The position numbers and the translations under genes were made by a program. From JAXGYX01 sp040772065 (GTDB lineage: Bacteria; Bacillota; Clostridia; Saccharofermentanales; Fastidiosipilaceae), in the NCBI GenBank assembly GCA_040772065.1, contig JAXGYX010000001.1, positions 930,001 to 994,000 of the forward strand: a stretch of DNA of 64,000 nucleotides, given 5' to 3'. Each line of letters starts with the position of its first letter. The first letter of the stretch is position 1. The notes beneath the pieces are model-generated. The model saw nothing but the letters and a program-made list of their open reading frames with translations, had not been told where the DNA came from and did not search any database. Shown piece by piece: positions 9,388 to 19,036 of this stretch.

Positions 9388-9477
9388 GGAAAGTCCTCCA
9401 CATTTTTGTTAAATTTTATCACACGGCCTGTCCATCGGTCGTAACACCGGATCAGGCGTGGTTCGCGCCGGGAATGG

Positions 9478-10248
9478 TCAACCGATCACCAGACCGCCGT
9501 TCACGCCCAAAACCTGACCGGTGATGAATTCCGCCTGTTGAGAAGCTAAAAACAAAATCGTGCCGGCGATGTCTTCCGGAGCGCCCAATCTGCCCATCGG
9601 CGTCTCATCCGCCAAACACGCCAGGTCCTGCTCACTCAGTGTAGCGTTCATCTCTGTTTGGATCACGCCGGGGGCTACACAGTTGACGGTGATGCCGGAA
9701 GGTCCCATTTCCTTGGCGAGCGCCCGGGTCAAACCGATCACCGCCGATTTGACCGCCGAATAATGGACTTCGCACGATCCGCCCGTCTGCCCCCACATGG
9801 ACGACACATTGATGATGCTGCCGCGCTTTTCCCGAATCATATCCGGCAAGGCGGCCTGACAGCAATAAAACGGTCCGGACAAATCCACACCGACCATTTT
9901 GCGCCAGTCATCCTCGGTGATGTCGGTGAACATTTTTTGTTGCGCGATTCCGGCGTTGTTGACCAGCACGTCAACCATGCCCAGCTGGTCACGCACTTTG
10001 TCAAACATCTCAAACACCTGGGACCGCTCGGAAACATCGGCGCGCACGATGACGCTGCGCACGCCCATGCGACCGATTTCCTCAGCCAGGGGTTCCAGCC
10101 GCTTAAGGTGTCGCCAGCCATGCAGCGCAATGTCAAAGCCCGCGCTTGCGAAGGCGCGCGCGGTCGCGCGTCCAATTCCACCGGATGACCCGGTAATCAA
10201 CACCACACGGTTTTTTGACTTGACCAGCGCATTCTCTCTATCTTTCAT
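9478..10248 (-). CDS. SDR-family oxidoreductase, FabG-like
   Basis: This is a classical short-chain dehydrogenase of 256 residues. It has the Rossmann motif TGSSGGIGRATA (about 19-30), NNAGIAQ, catalytic Ser in INVSSMWG, and Tyr/Lys in YSAVK. The closest family by pattern is beta-ketoacyl-ACP reductase FabG, or the YmfI-type relatives found near recA-region genes in Bacillota. It lies six bases after the murT stop, so the two are probably cotranscribed, which is not a standard pairing. The substrate cannot be told from sequence. The fatty-acid FabG role is possible, but no fab genes are nearby. Confidence 0.8.
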   Translation of the reverse strand: MKDRENALVKSKNRVVLITGSSGGIGRATARAFASAGFDIALHGWRHLKRLEPLAEEIGRMGVRSVIVRADVSERSQVFEMFDKVRDQLGMVDVLVNNAGIAQQKMFTDITEDDWRKMVGVDLSGPFYCCQAALPDMIREKRGSIINVSSMWGQTGGSCEVHYSAVKSAVIGLTRALAKEMGPSGITVNCVAPGVIQTEMNATLSEQDLACLADETPMGRLGAPEDIAGTILFLASQQAEFITGQVLGVNGGLVIG

Positions 10249-10254
10249 TCACTT

Positions 10255-11625
10255 TCACTCCCAATGTTTGTTAAAACCCAACTTTTCCGCCAACCGTGCG
10301 CGCAACGACAGCATGGCCGTGTAGTTGGGTAAAAGATAAATACACTTTCCTGCGGGGCAGTCATTCAAAAAATCCATAACCAGACATTCGTCATCCTCTG
10401 CCAACACAATCGATCGCGAACCGCCAAGCCACTGCTCCAACCTGCGCGCCATATCGGCCCTACGGTCACCTCCGCAGCCAAGTGGAACGTCCGGCAAGCA
10501 GTGTTTTTCGAGATTCGCGTCCCAGATCCAGTCCGTGCTTTTTCCATCAGCGATGTTGTTGTTCAGGAAAAACAAAATTCCGCCCACATCGTTTTTCTCT
10601 AAAACCAACCGCACACCTTGTTCCAAACCGGTGGGGTTTTTGACCAACAGAAAGCAAATTTCCTTGTCTTTCCAGGAAAAACGTTCCAGGCGACCGAATT
10701 GAGGCTTGACGTTTGTCATCTCGCCCAACAAATCGATCAACAGATAACCGGACAGCATACGATCGGCCAACGCCAGCGCAGCGCAGGCATTGTAGGCGTT
10801 GTACAGTCCGTCCAGCGGAAAGACGATGCTGCCGGATTCGTTTTTAAATGGAGCCATAATCGTCAACCCATTATTTCGCGGCGAACGCTGAAACAGATAA
10901 TCCGGATCCGGGCGACTAAAGCCGCAGGCCGAACACTCATAAAATCCCAAATGTCCCAACGTGATCGCTGCATAGGACAAAGCCTGTTGACAGACAGGAC
11001 AGTTGGCATTAACGGTCGCGCCGACTCCCTGCGTGTCATCCTGAGCGACCGGCTCTCCCAGTGATCGATCCGCTCCAAAATAAATCACTTCGTGATTGTT
11101 CAGTCGCCGGCCAAGCGCGGCGAGATTCGGGTCGTCCGCGCACAAAATCAATTTAGCTTCGGTCCGGGAACAGCCTGCCTCAATCAATTTCACAACATGA
11201 TCCATGTCGCCAAAACGATCGGTCTGATCTTCAAAAACATTGGTGACCAAAATAATTTCGGGCATAAGTTGATCAGAGCAAGCGGCCAACGCCGCCTCGT
11301 CCACTTCCAACACCGTCCACCCCTCATGTCGAGCGGTCATCATACTGGTCATCAGGCCGGTCTGAAGATTCGCGCCCGAATGATTGGTCGTCATCGGCTC
11401 ACCTTTCGCGCGCAAAATATCGGCGACGATCGAGGTGGTCGTGGTCTTTCCGTTTGTGCCGGTCACGCACACAATCCTACGTTGTTTTGAGACGTGAGTC
11501 AGCGCGTCTTTGGAAATCGTCAATGTAATTTTGCCCGGTAAAGTCGAGGCCTGCCTGCCCACCAGCCTCATCAACTTATAGGCCAATTTACCACATCCGA
11601 TCGCAAACATATTTTTAAATGACAT
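10255..11625 (-). CDS. murT: MurT-type lipid II amidation ligase, without GatD neighbour
   Basis: MurT, with the glutaminase GatD, amidates D-Glu of lipid II to isoglutamine in Gram-positive bacteria. This 456-residue protein has the Mur ligase P-loop GTNGKTTT, the VLEVDEAAL and LVTNVFEDQTDRFG motifs, and a four-cysteine zinc ribbon (CPVC ... CSAC). It ends in the DUF1727 domain, with an NNNIADGKSTDWIWD segment. The ATG at 11625 follows CGGAG; an upstream TTG has no ribosome site. In most genomes gatD is adjacent. Here the downstream neighbour is an SDR and the upstream neighbour is divergent dapL, so the amidotransferase partner is missing from this locus. Confidence 0.85.
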   Translation of the reverse strand: MSFKNMFAIGCGKLAYKLMRLVGRQASTLPGKITLTISKDALTHVSKQRRIVCVTGTNGKTTTTSIVADILRAKGEPMTTNHSGANLQTGLMTSMMTARHEGWTVLEVDEAALAACSDQLMPEIILVTNVFEDQTDRFGDMDHVVKLIEAGCSRTEAKLILCADDPNLAALGRRLNNHEVIYFGADRSLGEPVAQDDTQGVGATVNANCPVCQQALSYAAITLGHLGFYECSACGFSRPDPDYLFQRSPRNNGLTIMAPFKNESGSIVFPLDGLYNAYNACAALALADRMLSGYLLIDLLGEMTNVKPQFGRLERFSWKDKEICFLLVKNPTGLEQGVRLVLEKNDVGGILFFLNNNIADGKSTDWIWDANLEKHCLPDVPLGCGGDRRADMARRLEQWLGGSRSIVLAEDDECLVMDFLNDCPAGKCIYLLPNYTAMLSLRARLAEKLGFNKHWE

Positions 11626-11657
11626 ATTCGGCTCCGTCCTGATACCTTGAACGTTCA

Positions 11658-11685
11658 ATTATATAGCGAACAATTATTATAACAA
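11658..11685 (-). promoter_or_regulatory. murT promoter
   Basis: On the minus strand, -35 TTGTTA (11685-11680) and -10 TATAAT (11663-11658) are spaced 16 bp apart. They lie about 30 bases upstream of the chosen murT ATG, which also argues against the upstream TTG start. Confidence 0.6.
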
Positions 11686-11805
11686 TTTTGTTATCATCAT
11701 ACACCGTTTGAAAATTTAACTGAGCGCGAATCACACACCTCGCACTTGGCGAGCAGGCCATCTTTTCAACAGTGGTCGGCATTTTCTATCCACCCGATGA
11801 TCATG

Positions 11806-11811
11806 TATAAT
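11806..11811 (+). promoter_or_regulatory. Probable dapL -10 element
   Basis: TATAAT lies 45 bp upstream of the dapL GTG start. No good -35 is seen at 17-18 bp, so this is a partial promoter call. Confidence 0.4.
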
Positions 11812-11856
11812 CAGTTCGTATGTTGAATTTACAATTGACTAACGGAGGATGTAATT

Positions 11857-13062
11857 GTGTTAAAAATAAATGAACACTATCTGGAACTCGAAAAATCTTA
11901 TCTCTTTTCGGACATCGCGCGCAAGGTCAGCGAATTTGTGTCCGACCACCCGGACAAAAAAGTGATTCGCATGGGTATCGGTGATGTCACATTGCCTCTG
12001 GCCGAAGCCTGTGTCACCGCGATCCAAACGGCGGCCGCTGAAATGGGCAAGGCCGAGACTTTCCGTGGCTACGGTCCGGAGCAAGGTTATGAGTTTTTGC
12101 GCGAAGTGATCGCCGAGCGCGAGTATCAAGACCGTGGGATCAATATCGGGCCGGACGATATTTTCATCAGTGACGGAGCCAAAAGTGACACAGGAAACAT
12201 CCTGGACATCTTTGGAGACGACCTGATCGTCGCGGTGGCCGACCCTGTATACCCCGTCTATGTCGATACAAACATCATGGCGGGACGCAAGACCTCTATC
12301 ATAAAAATGCCTTGCCTGCCTGAAAATAATTTCCTGCCGGTGCCACCCGCGCAGCCGGTCGACCTGATCTATTTGTGCTCTCCAAACAATCCCACCGGAG
12401 CTGTGATCGACCACGCCTCGTTAAAAAAATGGGTGGACTACGCTCTGAGCAACAAAGCAGTCATCTTGTTTGACGCCGCTTATGAGGCCTTCACCGCTGA
12501 TGATCTTCCCAAAAGCATCTATGAGATCGACGGCGCCGAACGCTGTGCGATCGAGTTTCGCAGTTTTTCCAAAAAGGCAGGTTTCACCGGAGTGCGCTGC
12601 GGTTTCACCGTGGTGCCGTCCGCCCTTGTCGTGACCGCAGATGATGGATGCGAGGTTTTGCTCAAAGATTTGTGGAACCGCCGTCAGACAACCAAGTTCA
12701 ATGGCGTGTCATATGTGGTGCAACGAGCCGCGGAGGCGGTATACACAAAAGAGGGGGAAGCTCAGTGTAAAGCAAATATTGACTACTACCTGCGCAACGC
12801 CCGGCTGCTCAAAGAGTCACTGGAATCCTGCGGCTACCAGGTATCCGGTGGAGCCAACGCGCCTTATGTCTGGATGAAGATCCCCGAGGGATATACAAGC
12901 TGGTCTTATTTCGACTACCTGTTGGAAACGATCCACGTGGTGACCACTCCCGGATCCGGTTTCGGAGACTGTGGCGAAGGTTTCATTCGCTTTAGCGCCT
13001 TCAGCAGCCATGAAAACTGTGTCGAAGCCATGGAGCGGTTCCGCGCTCTGCACGAAAGCTGA
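11857..13062 (+). CDS. dapL: LL-diaminopimelate aminotransferase
   Basis: DapL converts tetrahydrodipicolinate directly to LL-diaminopimelate, by-passing the acylated branches of lysine and peptidoglycan precursor synthesis. The 401-residue PLP fold-type I protein starts KINEHYLELEKSYLFSDIA, typical of DapL. It has MGIGDVT, FRGYGPEQGY, ISDGAKSDTGNI, SPNNPTGAV, and the PLP lysine in SFSKKAGFTGVRCG. The GTG start at 11857 has GGAGG eight bases upstream. A TATAAT box lies at 11806-11811. The gene stands alone and ends in a terminator. Confidence 0.93.
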   Translation: MLKINEHYLELEKSYLFSDIARKVSEFVSDHPDKKVIRMGIGDVTLPLAEACVTAIQTAAAEMGKAETFRGYGPEQGYEFLREVIAEREYQDRGINIGPDDIFISDGAKSDTGNILDIFGDDLIVAVADPVYPVYVDTNIMAGRKTSIIKMPCLPENNFLPVPPAQPVDLIYLCSPNNPTGAVIDHASLKKWVDYALSNKAVILFDAAYEAFTADDLPKSIYEIDGAERCAIEFRSFSKKAGFTGVRCGFTVVPSALVVTADDGCEVLLKDLWNRRQTTKFNGVSYVVQRAAEAVYTKEGEAQCKANIDYYLRNARLLKESLESCGYQVSGGANAPYVWMKIPEGYTSWSYFDYLLETIHVVTTPGSGFGDCGEGFIRFSAFSSHENCVEAMERFRALHES

Positions 13063-13140
13063 CAACCAGCATTGATTTTGCGACTCAAACAAGTATTAAT
13101 AATTAGGAATGTCACTTGATAAACTAATTTCGTTCAAAAC

Positions 13141-13184
13141 AAACGTCCCACTCCTGTTGTTGGAATGGGGCGTTTGACTTTTTG
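13141..13184 (+). terminator. Terminator after dapL
   Basis: A 10-bp stem (AAACGTCCCA 13141-13150 with TGGGGCGTTT 13166-13175, one G-U pair) is followed by a T-rich tract. It lies between convergent dapL and carA and could act in both directions. Confidence 0.7.
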
Positions 13185-13255
13185 ATCGTCGTTCACGGAT
13201 GGGTCAAATCCGGTCGCTGTTTATTGGGGTCGGATGACGCTTATAATGATTCAGC

Positions 13256-14374
13256 TTATAGATCATCAAAAAACTCTTTTAACAAAAAGAATGTATCGCT
13301 CGGCCCGGATCGCTCCTCAGGATGAAATTGATAGGAACGGATCTTGCGGTCGGTGAACCTCACACCCTCGACGGTGTCATCGTTGAGATGCTCGAAAGTG
13401 ATTTCAAGTGGCTGCATGGATGGCTCAAGAGAATGTCTGGAGACCACGTAACCATGGTTTTGTGAAGTCTGATACAGCTTGCCGGTCCGCAGCGAGCGCA
13501 CCGGATGACTGGAGCCACGATGGCCAAAGGACATTTTTTCGGTATCCAATCCGGCGGCCAGGCAAAGCATCTGGTGTCCCAGCCCAATCGCCATCAGGGG
13601 TTTGCCGAGCGTCAACAGCTCACCAATCACCTCGATTTGCTCCGGGCAGGATTTGGGGTCGCCCGGTCCACTGCCCAGCAACACACCGTCACAACCGGTG
13701 GCGAGTACCTGTCGTGCCGTCACATCATAAGGCAACAGCGTGACATCCGCCCCCAGCAGGTTCAGTTGTTCGATCAATCCTCGTTTGGTTCCGTAGTCGA
13801 TCACAGCGATGTGTTTGCTCGGCTCATCGCCAGCGACTGCTCGTTTGAAAAATTCACTTTCAGAAACACCGGCCAAAGGTACCTGTTCAGGCATTTGCCA
13901 TTCGCGGATCTCTCTTAGAAGGTCGTAGATATCCGGCAGTGTTTCGAAACACAAGGCGGCGCGCATCGTGCCGTTGTCCCGGAGATGTCCGGTCAAAGAC
14001 CTGGTATCGATACCCCAAAGACCCGGCACACCTTCCTCTTTAAGCCAGGTGTCCAAACTGAGATCCGCGCGAGGATCGAGCGCCCCGTCATAAAATTCTC
14101 TTACGATCAGCGCGGACAGAGCAAGTCGGGAAGATTGTATTTCCGATCGTCGCACACCATGATTGCCGATGACCGGAAAAGTCATGACCAATCCTTGACC
14201 ACCAAATCCGGGATCAGAAATTGTCTCGGTGTAGCCGGCCATGCCGGTATTGAAGACGATTTCAAAAAAACAGTTCTCAGGCTGGCCAAATGCCTGTCCG
14301 GTGTACATTGTTCCATCTTCCAATATAAGAAAACCATCCATCAAATTCACCATTTCGATTGTATTATTATGCAA
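13256..14374 (-). CDS. carA: Carbamoyl-phosphate synthase small subunit lacking the catalytic cysteine
   Basis: CarA normally hydrolyses glutamine and passes ammonia to the large subunit for arginine and pyrimidine synthesis. The 372 residues align over both domains. The N-terminal CPSase_sm domain has GQAFG, FNTGMAGYTE and LWGIDTR. The class I glutaminase domain has GSGPGDP, GHRGSSHPV, QNHGYVV and YQFHPE. The nucleophile position, normally Cys in G-I-C-L-G-H-Q, is Gly264 (AIGLGHQ; codon GGG at 13585-13583). His351 and Glu353 of the triad remain. Glutaminase activity should therefore be absent, as in ammonia-dependent vertebrate CPS1, where the Cys is also lost. No carB is adjacent or elsewhere in the window. 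The ATG at 14374 follows AAGGA; an internal ATG at codon 12 is possible. Confidence 0.9.
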   Translation of the reverse strand: MHNNTIEMVNLMDGFLILEDGTMYTGQAFGQPENCFFEIVFNTGMAGYTETISDPGFGGQGLVMTFPVIGNHGVRRSEIQSSRLALSALIVREFYDGALDPRADLSLDTWLKEEGVPGLWGIDTRSLTGHLRDNGTMRAALCFETLPDIYDLLREIREWQMPEQVPLAGVSESEFFKRAVAGDEPSKHIAVIDYGTKRGLIEQLNLLGADVTLLPYDVTARQVLATGCDGVLLGSGPGDPKSCPEQIEVIGELLTLGKPLMAIGLGHQMLCLAAGLDTEKMSFGHRGSSHPVRSLRTGKLYQTSQNHGYVVSRHSLEPSMQPLEITFEHLNDDTVEGVRFTDRKIRSYQFHPEERSGPSDTFFLLKEFFDDL

Positions 14375-14485
14375 TCATCCTTGCTTTCCGAATTATTATA
14401 CAGCAGATCCGGTCGCGAACAATGTCCGTTCGCCGAATTGTCAGCCAAATACTTCCTGTTGCTTGGCTCTTAGCCACAGCGAGGT

Positions 14486-15421
14486 TCAATCAGATTGGCC
14501 CATGGTCCCGGGAGTCGGCAGCAACGAGTCCACAAACAGGTCAGGATCAAAGTCGACCAGGTCCTCCGCCCCCTCGCCAAGCCCGGCCAACACAATTGGA
14601 AAATTAGTCGTGTAGGCGACCGCCACGGCCACACCGCCCTTCGCATTGCCGTCCAGCTTGGTCACCGCGACGCTGTCCACTTTCGCGACTTCGGCGAAGG
14701 TCTCGGCCTGTAAAATCGCGTTTTGGCCGGTGGTTGCGTCAATCACCAACAGGGTTTGAATGTTCGCGTCCGGGGCCTCCCGATCTATGATGCGGCGCAT
14801 CTTGCCCAATTCATCCATCAGGTTCTTTTTGTTGTGCAGCCTGCCCGCCGTGTCAATAATCAACACATCAGCTTGACGGGATTTGGCCGCCTGGATCGCA
14901 TCATAGACAACCGCAGCCGGGTCACCCCCTTCTTCATGCATGATAATTTCGCAATTGGTTCTGCGCGCCCAAATCTGCAGCTGTTCGATCGCCGCCGCGC
15001 GGAAGGTGTCTGCGGCCGCCATGATCACATGCCGACCTTCCCGCACATACCTAAGCGACAGTTTGCCGGCGGTCGTCGTTTTCCCGGTGCCGTTCACACC
15101 CACAAGGAAAATAACGTTCAGCCGATCATCTTTAATCTCCAGATGATGACTTTCTCCAAAGACTCTGAGCAGCTCCTGTTTTAAGTAAGTCAGCACAAAT
15201 TCTTCCGAGTCGTTTTTTTCGCTCTTAATCGCCTGGCGCAGATTGGTCATGATCTCATCGCTGCAGGCCACACCGACATCCGCCTGCACCAGCAACATCT
15301 CCAGCTCGTCCAGTTGTTCTTCGTCAAACTTACCAAAGCCCAGCGACAGTTTGCGAATGCCGTCGGTCAGAAAATCTCTGGTTTTTGTCAGGCCTTGCTT
15401 AAATTTATCAAATAATCCCAT
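14486..15421 (-). CDS. ftsY: Signal recognition particle receptor FtsY
   Basis: FtsY is the SRP receptor GTPase that delivers ribosomes to the membrane translocon. The 311 residues contain an N domain, then the G domain with GVNGTGKTTT (G1), DTFRAAA, DTAGRLHNKKNL (G3) and TKLDGNAKGG (G4). There is no long acidic A domain, which is usual for Bacillota. The ATG at 15421 follows GGAGG and lies 21 bp after the smc stop, in the conserved rnc-smc-ftsY order. Confidence 0.96.
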   Translation of the reverse strand: MGLFDKFKQGLTKTRDFLTDGIRKLSLGFGKFDEEQLDELEMLLVQADVGVACSDEIMTNLRQAIKSEKNDSEEFVLTYLKQELLRVFGESHHLEIKDDRLNVIFLVGVNGTGKTTTAGKLSLRYVREGRHVIMAAADTFRAAAIEQLQIWARRTNCEIIMHEEGGDPAAVVYDAIQAAKSRQADVLIIDTAGRLHNKKNLMDELGKMRRIIDREAPDANIQTLLVIDATTGQNAILQAETFAEVAKVDSVAVTKLDGNAKGGVAVAVAYTTNFPIVLAGLGEGAEDLVDFDPDLFVDSLLPTPGTMGQSD

Positions 15422-15442
15422 TATTATCCTCCGCTAACTCGA

Positions 15443-18400
15443 TCAATCGCTCAATTTCATGGATAGAATTTTAGACACTCCATGTTCCGGCATGGTCACG
15501 CCATAGATTCGCGCCGCGGATTCCATGGTGCCTTTGCGATGTGTCACCACAATGAACTGCGATTGATCGGCATATTTGTCAATATAATCGGTGAAGCGAA
15601 ACACATTGCTCTCATCCAGGCTCGCCTCCACCTCGTCCATTATACAAAATGGTGTAGGTCTTAGCTTGAGAATCGCGAACAGCAGGGCAATCGCGGTTAG
15701 AGAACGCTCCCCTCCGGACAAAAGCATCATATTTTGCAATTTTTTACCGGGAGGACAGACATTGATCTCGATCTCCGCCGTCAAAACATCATCGCTGTTC
15801 TCCAACATGATTCGGCCTCTGCCACCACCAAACAGCTCCGCAAAGGTCTGTTGAAAATTCTGATTGATTTTATCTAAATTCGTCTGAAATTGCTCTCGCA
15901 TCGAGTGGGTCAACTCACGTATCACTTCGTTTAGGTCTTTTTTTGATTTCAAAATGTCGTTTTGTTGATTGGTCATGAATTCATATCGTTCCACCAGCTG
16001 GGCATACTCTTCGACCGCGTGGACGTTGACTTGACCCAAGGCTTTGATCGAGCGCTTAAGCTTTTGGATCCGCGTCTCCGCCTCATCCAGTTTTAAATCG
16101 TCATTGCGCCATTTTGAGGCACCGGCATAAGTCAGCTCGTAAGCTTCCCACAGTCGATTTTTTTCCTGCGCGAGAATGCTTTGAACTCGCTGAATTCGCG
16201 CCTCGACGCGCACCAGTTCGGTCTCAATTCGAGCCAGTTGATCACGCACCTGTCGATCACGGCGTAGATTTTGATCTTCCGCCTGATCTATCTTTTTCTT
16301 TTTCAATTCGGTTTCGGCAATCAAGTCTTGGATTTGAACTAGGCGCTGACCCGACTTGTCCAAATCCGCCTTTGCGCGCGTCAAGGTCAACTGATTCTCA
16401 CTTAACAAGGCTTCTTTCTCATCGACGGCGCGTTTATAATCATCTCCGGCACGTTGTTGCTCGGCAAGATCCTGCTTAGTGCGCTCGGCCGTCCGTCTGG
16501 CCGCCAGCAGTTTTTCTTTGCCGGCCGAAAGCAAGATGTTGAGTTCGGCGAATCGTTCGGCATGTCGCTCCCGCGTCGCACGCTCGGTTTCGCCGGAGAG
16601 CTTAAGCTCCGCGATGGCTTGATCCAGTTCGGCGAACCGCGTTTCGATGGCGGTGATCTCCCGCTCATGCTCAGTGGCCCGGCCGATCAGCGAAGTCACG
16701 CTGTCTTCCAAGCTTTGGCGGTTGGCCAGCTGCTGAGCGATTTGTTCTTCCTGACCGCGGTGGCTCTCTTTCAATTGTGTCAATTGCGCAAGCTCTGAGA
16801 CTTTGATTTGTTTGGCCTCATTCAATCGATCCAGATTGGTCGCAAGCTTTGTTTTTTCATTATCCAAACGCGACGACAATTCTTGCGTTTTATGCTCGAG
16901 ATCCTCAATCGATTGATTGATCCGTGGAAGTTCGTCTTTGAGTGAGGTGATCGTGCGCGCCCGGCGCAACAGGCCGCTGCCGCGTTTGCGATTGTAGCCA
17001 CCGGTCATCGAGCCGCCGATATTCAGCACATCGCCTTCCAACGTGACAATTCGATAGCGATACCGTGTCTGTTTGGCGATGGCGCGGGCATGATCCAGAT
17101 GATCGACAACCGCGACACGTCCAAGTAACTGCTGATTGATATTTTTGAGTTTGTCGTCGAAACGAACCAGATCACAGGCAAGTCCCACATACCCTTGATG
17201 GCGCCGGAGCTCTTGGACCGACGAATCATCCAAACGGTTGCCGCGGATGGTGGAAATTGGTAAAAAAGTGGCCCGGCCCAACCGTTTGTCTTTGAGCAGT
17301 CGAATCAAATGTGAGGCGGATTGATCAGTTTCCACCACAATGTTTTGTACCGCTCCACCCAGAGCGGTCTCGATCGCAAGTTCATATTCTTCCGGAACGT
17401 CAAGCAGCGATCCCACGGTTCCCATGATCTCATCGCGCAAATCGCTGTCACGCACTATTTTGAGCAGGCTTCGCACAGTGTCGCTATACCCGATCATATT
17501 CGCTTCCAGATCTTGCAAGGTGCGCAATTGGTAGGAGGAGTTGTTAAACGTCTGACGAGCCCGATCCAACTTTTCGCCGCCATTGGCCAATTCTTGGGTC
17601 AAGCGCTCCACCTGTTCTTGTTGACGGTCGACATCGGCCTCATATCGAGCGCAATCGGCGGTGGCGTCCGAGACACGTCGCTCGGCGGCCTCAATCCTTG
17701 ATTTGGTTTGATCCAACTCATCTTGCATCTCTTTATGTTGGTCGGACAATCGTTCCAATTGAGATCGGCTCATCTCAGCCTGAGTTGTTGAGCGGACATG
17801 TTCCTGATTATGACGATTTTTCTCTTCGCTCAACTCGCGCCGCTCCTCATTCAGACGCTCAATGGTCTGATCAGCGGTTGAAATGGCGGCCGACAGTTGA
17901 TCGAGTCGCGCTTTTTGCGTATCCAGTTCCGCCTGTTCCTCACTTTGCTTCGACTCGAGTCGGCTGACGACGGCCAGTTGCTCTTCGATTTCCCCGCGCA
18001 AACGACTCACGGCGTCGGCCGTGACCTCCCCAAGCGCGCGATCGCGGTGAAGACCTTCGGTCAGTTGTTGCTCGCGCTCTTCACAGATCGCCAATTGACT
18101 GCGCAACTTAGCGATTGATTCGTTATAGCGTGCCTGTGACTCGCGCTGTTCGGTCAAAGAAATCTCCAGTTGCCTGATTTGTTCTTGCAGTTCGGTGTGT
18201 TTGAGTTCCAAATCACCTTGTTCCTCAAGGAATCGTCGCAAATCAGAGCGCGTGGCTCGCTCACCTTCCGTCCATTCGTTCAATTGATTGTTGTGCCGGT
18301 CGATTCGCTGCAAAATGGTGGCCACTTCCACCAATTTTAGATCTTCGGACAGCGCCAAATAGCGCTTTGCCGTCTCCGCCTGTTTGCCAAGTGGGCCGAT

Positions 18401-19003
18401 CTGTGCCGACAGCTCATTCATCAAATCGGTGACACGGGTTAGATTTTGCTCGGTATAAGACAGTTTGCGCTGGGACTCGTCCCGCCTGGACTTGTATTTT
18501 TGTATTCCCGCCGCCTCTTCAAAGACCTTCCGACGATCCTCGCTTTTGCTGCTGAGAATGCTGTCGATCTGCCCCTGACCTATAATTGAATATCCATCTT
18601 TTCCAAGGCCGGTATCCATAAAAAGATTGACAACATCTTTTAGACGGCAACTTTGACGATTGATCAAATACTCACTTTCGCCCGAGCGAAATAAACGACG
18701 TGTGATCTGAACTTCGTCGTATTCCAGAGGAAGCACCTGGTCTTCATTCATCAAGGTGATGGAGACTTCGGCAAAACTCATGGCTCTGCGCTGTTCGGTA
18801 CCTGAGAAAATGACGTCAATCATCGATCCGCCGCGCAAAGTCTTGACACTTTGTTCGCCCAAGACCCAGCGCACCGCGTCGGTGACGTTTGATTTTCCGC
18901 TTCCGTTGGGACCGACAATGGCGGTCACTCCCGGATGAAAGTCAATTTTTGTATAGTCGGGAAATGATTTGAATCCCTGTAATTCCAGAGATTTCAAGTA
19001 CAT
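15443..19003 (-). CDS. smc: Chromosome segregation ATPase SMC
   Basis: SMC is the core of the condensin-like complex that organises and segregates the chromosome. The 1186-residue protein has the full layout. The N-terminal head carries a P-loop GPNGSGKSN at about 31-39. Two long coiled coils flank a hinge (about 510-680, ending in GGSMTGGYN). The C-terminal head has the LLSGGERSL signature and Walker B FCIMDEVEASLDE. The start has GGAGG upstream. The kleisin partners ScpA and ScpB are not in the window. Confidence 0.97.
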   Translation of the reverse strand: MYLKSLELQGFKSFPDYTKIDFHPGVTAIVGPNGSGKSNVTDAVRWVLGEQSVKTLRGGSMIDVIFSGTEQRRAMSFAEVSITLMNEDQVLPLEYDEVQITRRLFRSGESEYLINRQSCRLKDVVNLFMDTGLGKDGYSIIGQGQIDSILSSKSEDRRKVFEEAAGIQKYKSRRDESQRKLSYTEQNLTRVTDLMNELSAQIGPLGKQAETAKRYLALSEDLKLVEVATILQRIDRHNNQLNEWTEGERATRSDLRRFLEEQGDLELKHTELQEQIRQLEISLTEQRESQARYNESIAKLRSQLAICEEREQQLTEGLHRDRALGEVTADAVSRLRGEIEEQLAVVSRLESKQSEEQAELDTQKARLDQLSAAISTADQTIERLNEERRELSEEKNRHNQEHVRSTTQAEMSRSQLERLSDQHKEMQDELDQTKSRIEAAERRVSDATADCARYEADVDRQQEQVERLTQELANGGEKLDRARQTFNNSSYQLRTLQDLEANMIGYSDTVRSLLKIVRDSDLRDEIMGTVGSLLDVPEEYELAIETALGGAVQNIVVETDQSASHLIRLLKDKRLGRATFLPISTIRGNRLDDSSVQELRRHQGYVGLACDLVRFDDKLKNINQQLLGRVAVVDHLDHARAIAKQTRYRYRIVTLEGDVLNIGGSMTGGYNRKRGSGLLRRARTITSLKDELPRINQSIEDLEHKTQELSSRLDNEKTKLATNLDRLNEAKQIKVSELAQLTQLKESHRGQEEQIAQQLANRQSLEDSVTSLIGRATEHEREITAIETRFAELDQAIAELKLSGETERATRERHAERFAELNILLSAGKEKLLAARRTAERTKQDLAEQQRAGDDYKRAVDEKEALLSENQLTLTRAKADLDKSGQRLVQIQDLIAETELKKKKIDQAEDQNLRRDRQVRDQLARIETELVRVEARIQRVQSILAQEKNRLWEAYELTYAGASKWRNDDLKLDEAETRIQKLKRSIKALGQVNVHAVEEYAQLVERYEFMTNQQNDILKSKKDLNEVIRELTHSMREQFQTNLDKINQNFQQTFAELFGGGRGRIMLENSDDVLTAEIEINVCPPGKKLQNMMLLSGGERSLTAIALLFAILKLRPTPFCIMDEVEASLDESNVFRFTDYIDKYADQSQFIVVTHRKGTMESAARIYGVTMPEHGVSKILSMKLSD

Positions 19004-19036
19004 GATGTATCCTCCGTCCTTTGGCAGTCCGGGAAA

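Noticed and set aside
14413..14432. Palindrome GCGAAC-N7-GTTCGC between ftsY and carA, like a LexA box
   Set aside because: The half-sites are seven bases apart instead of four, and no SOS gene follows.
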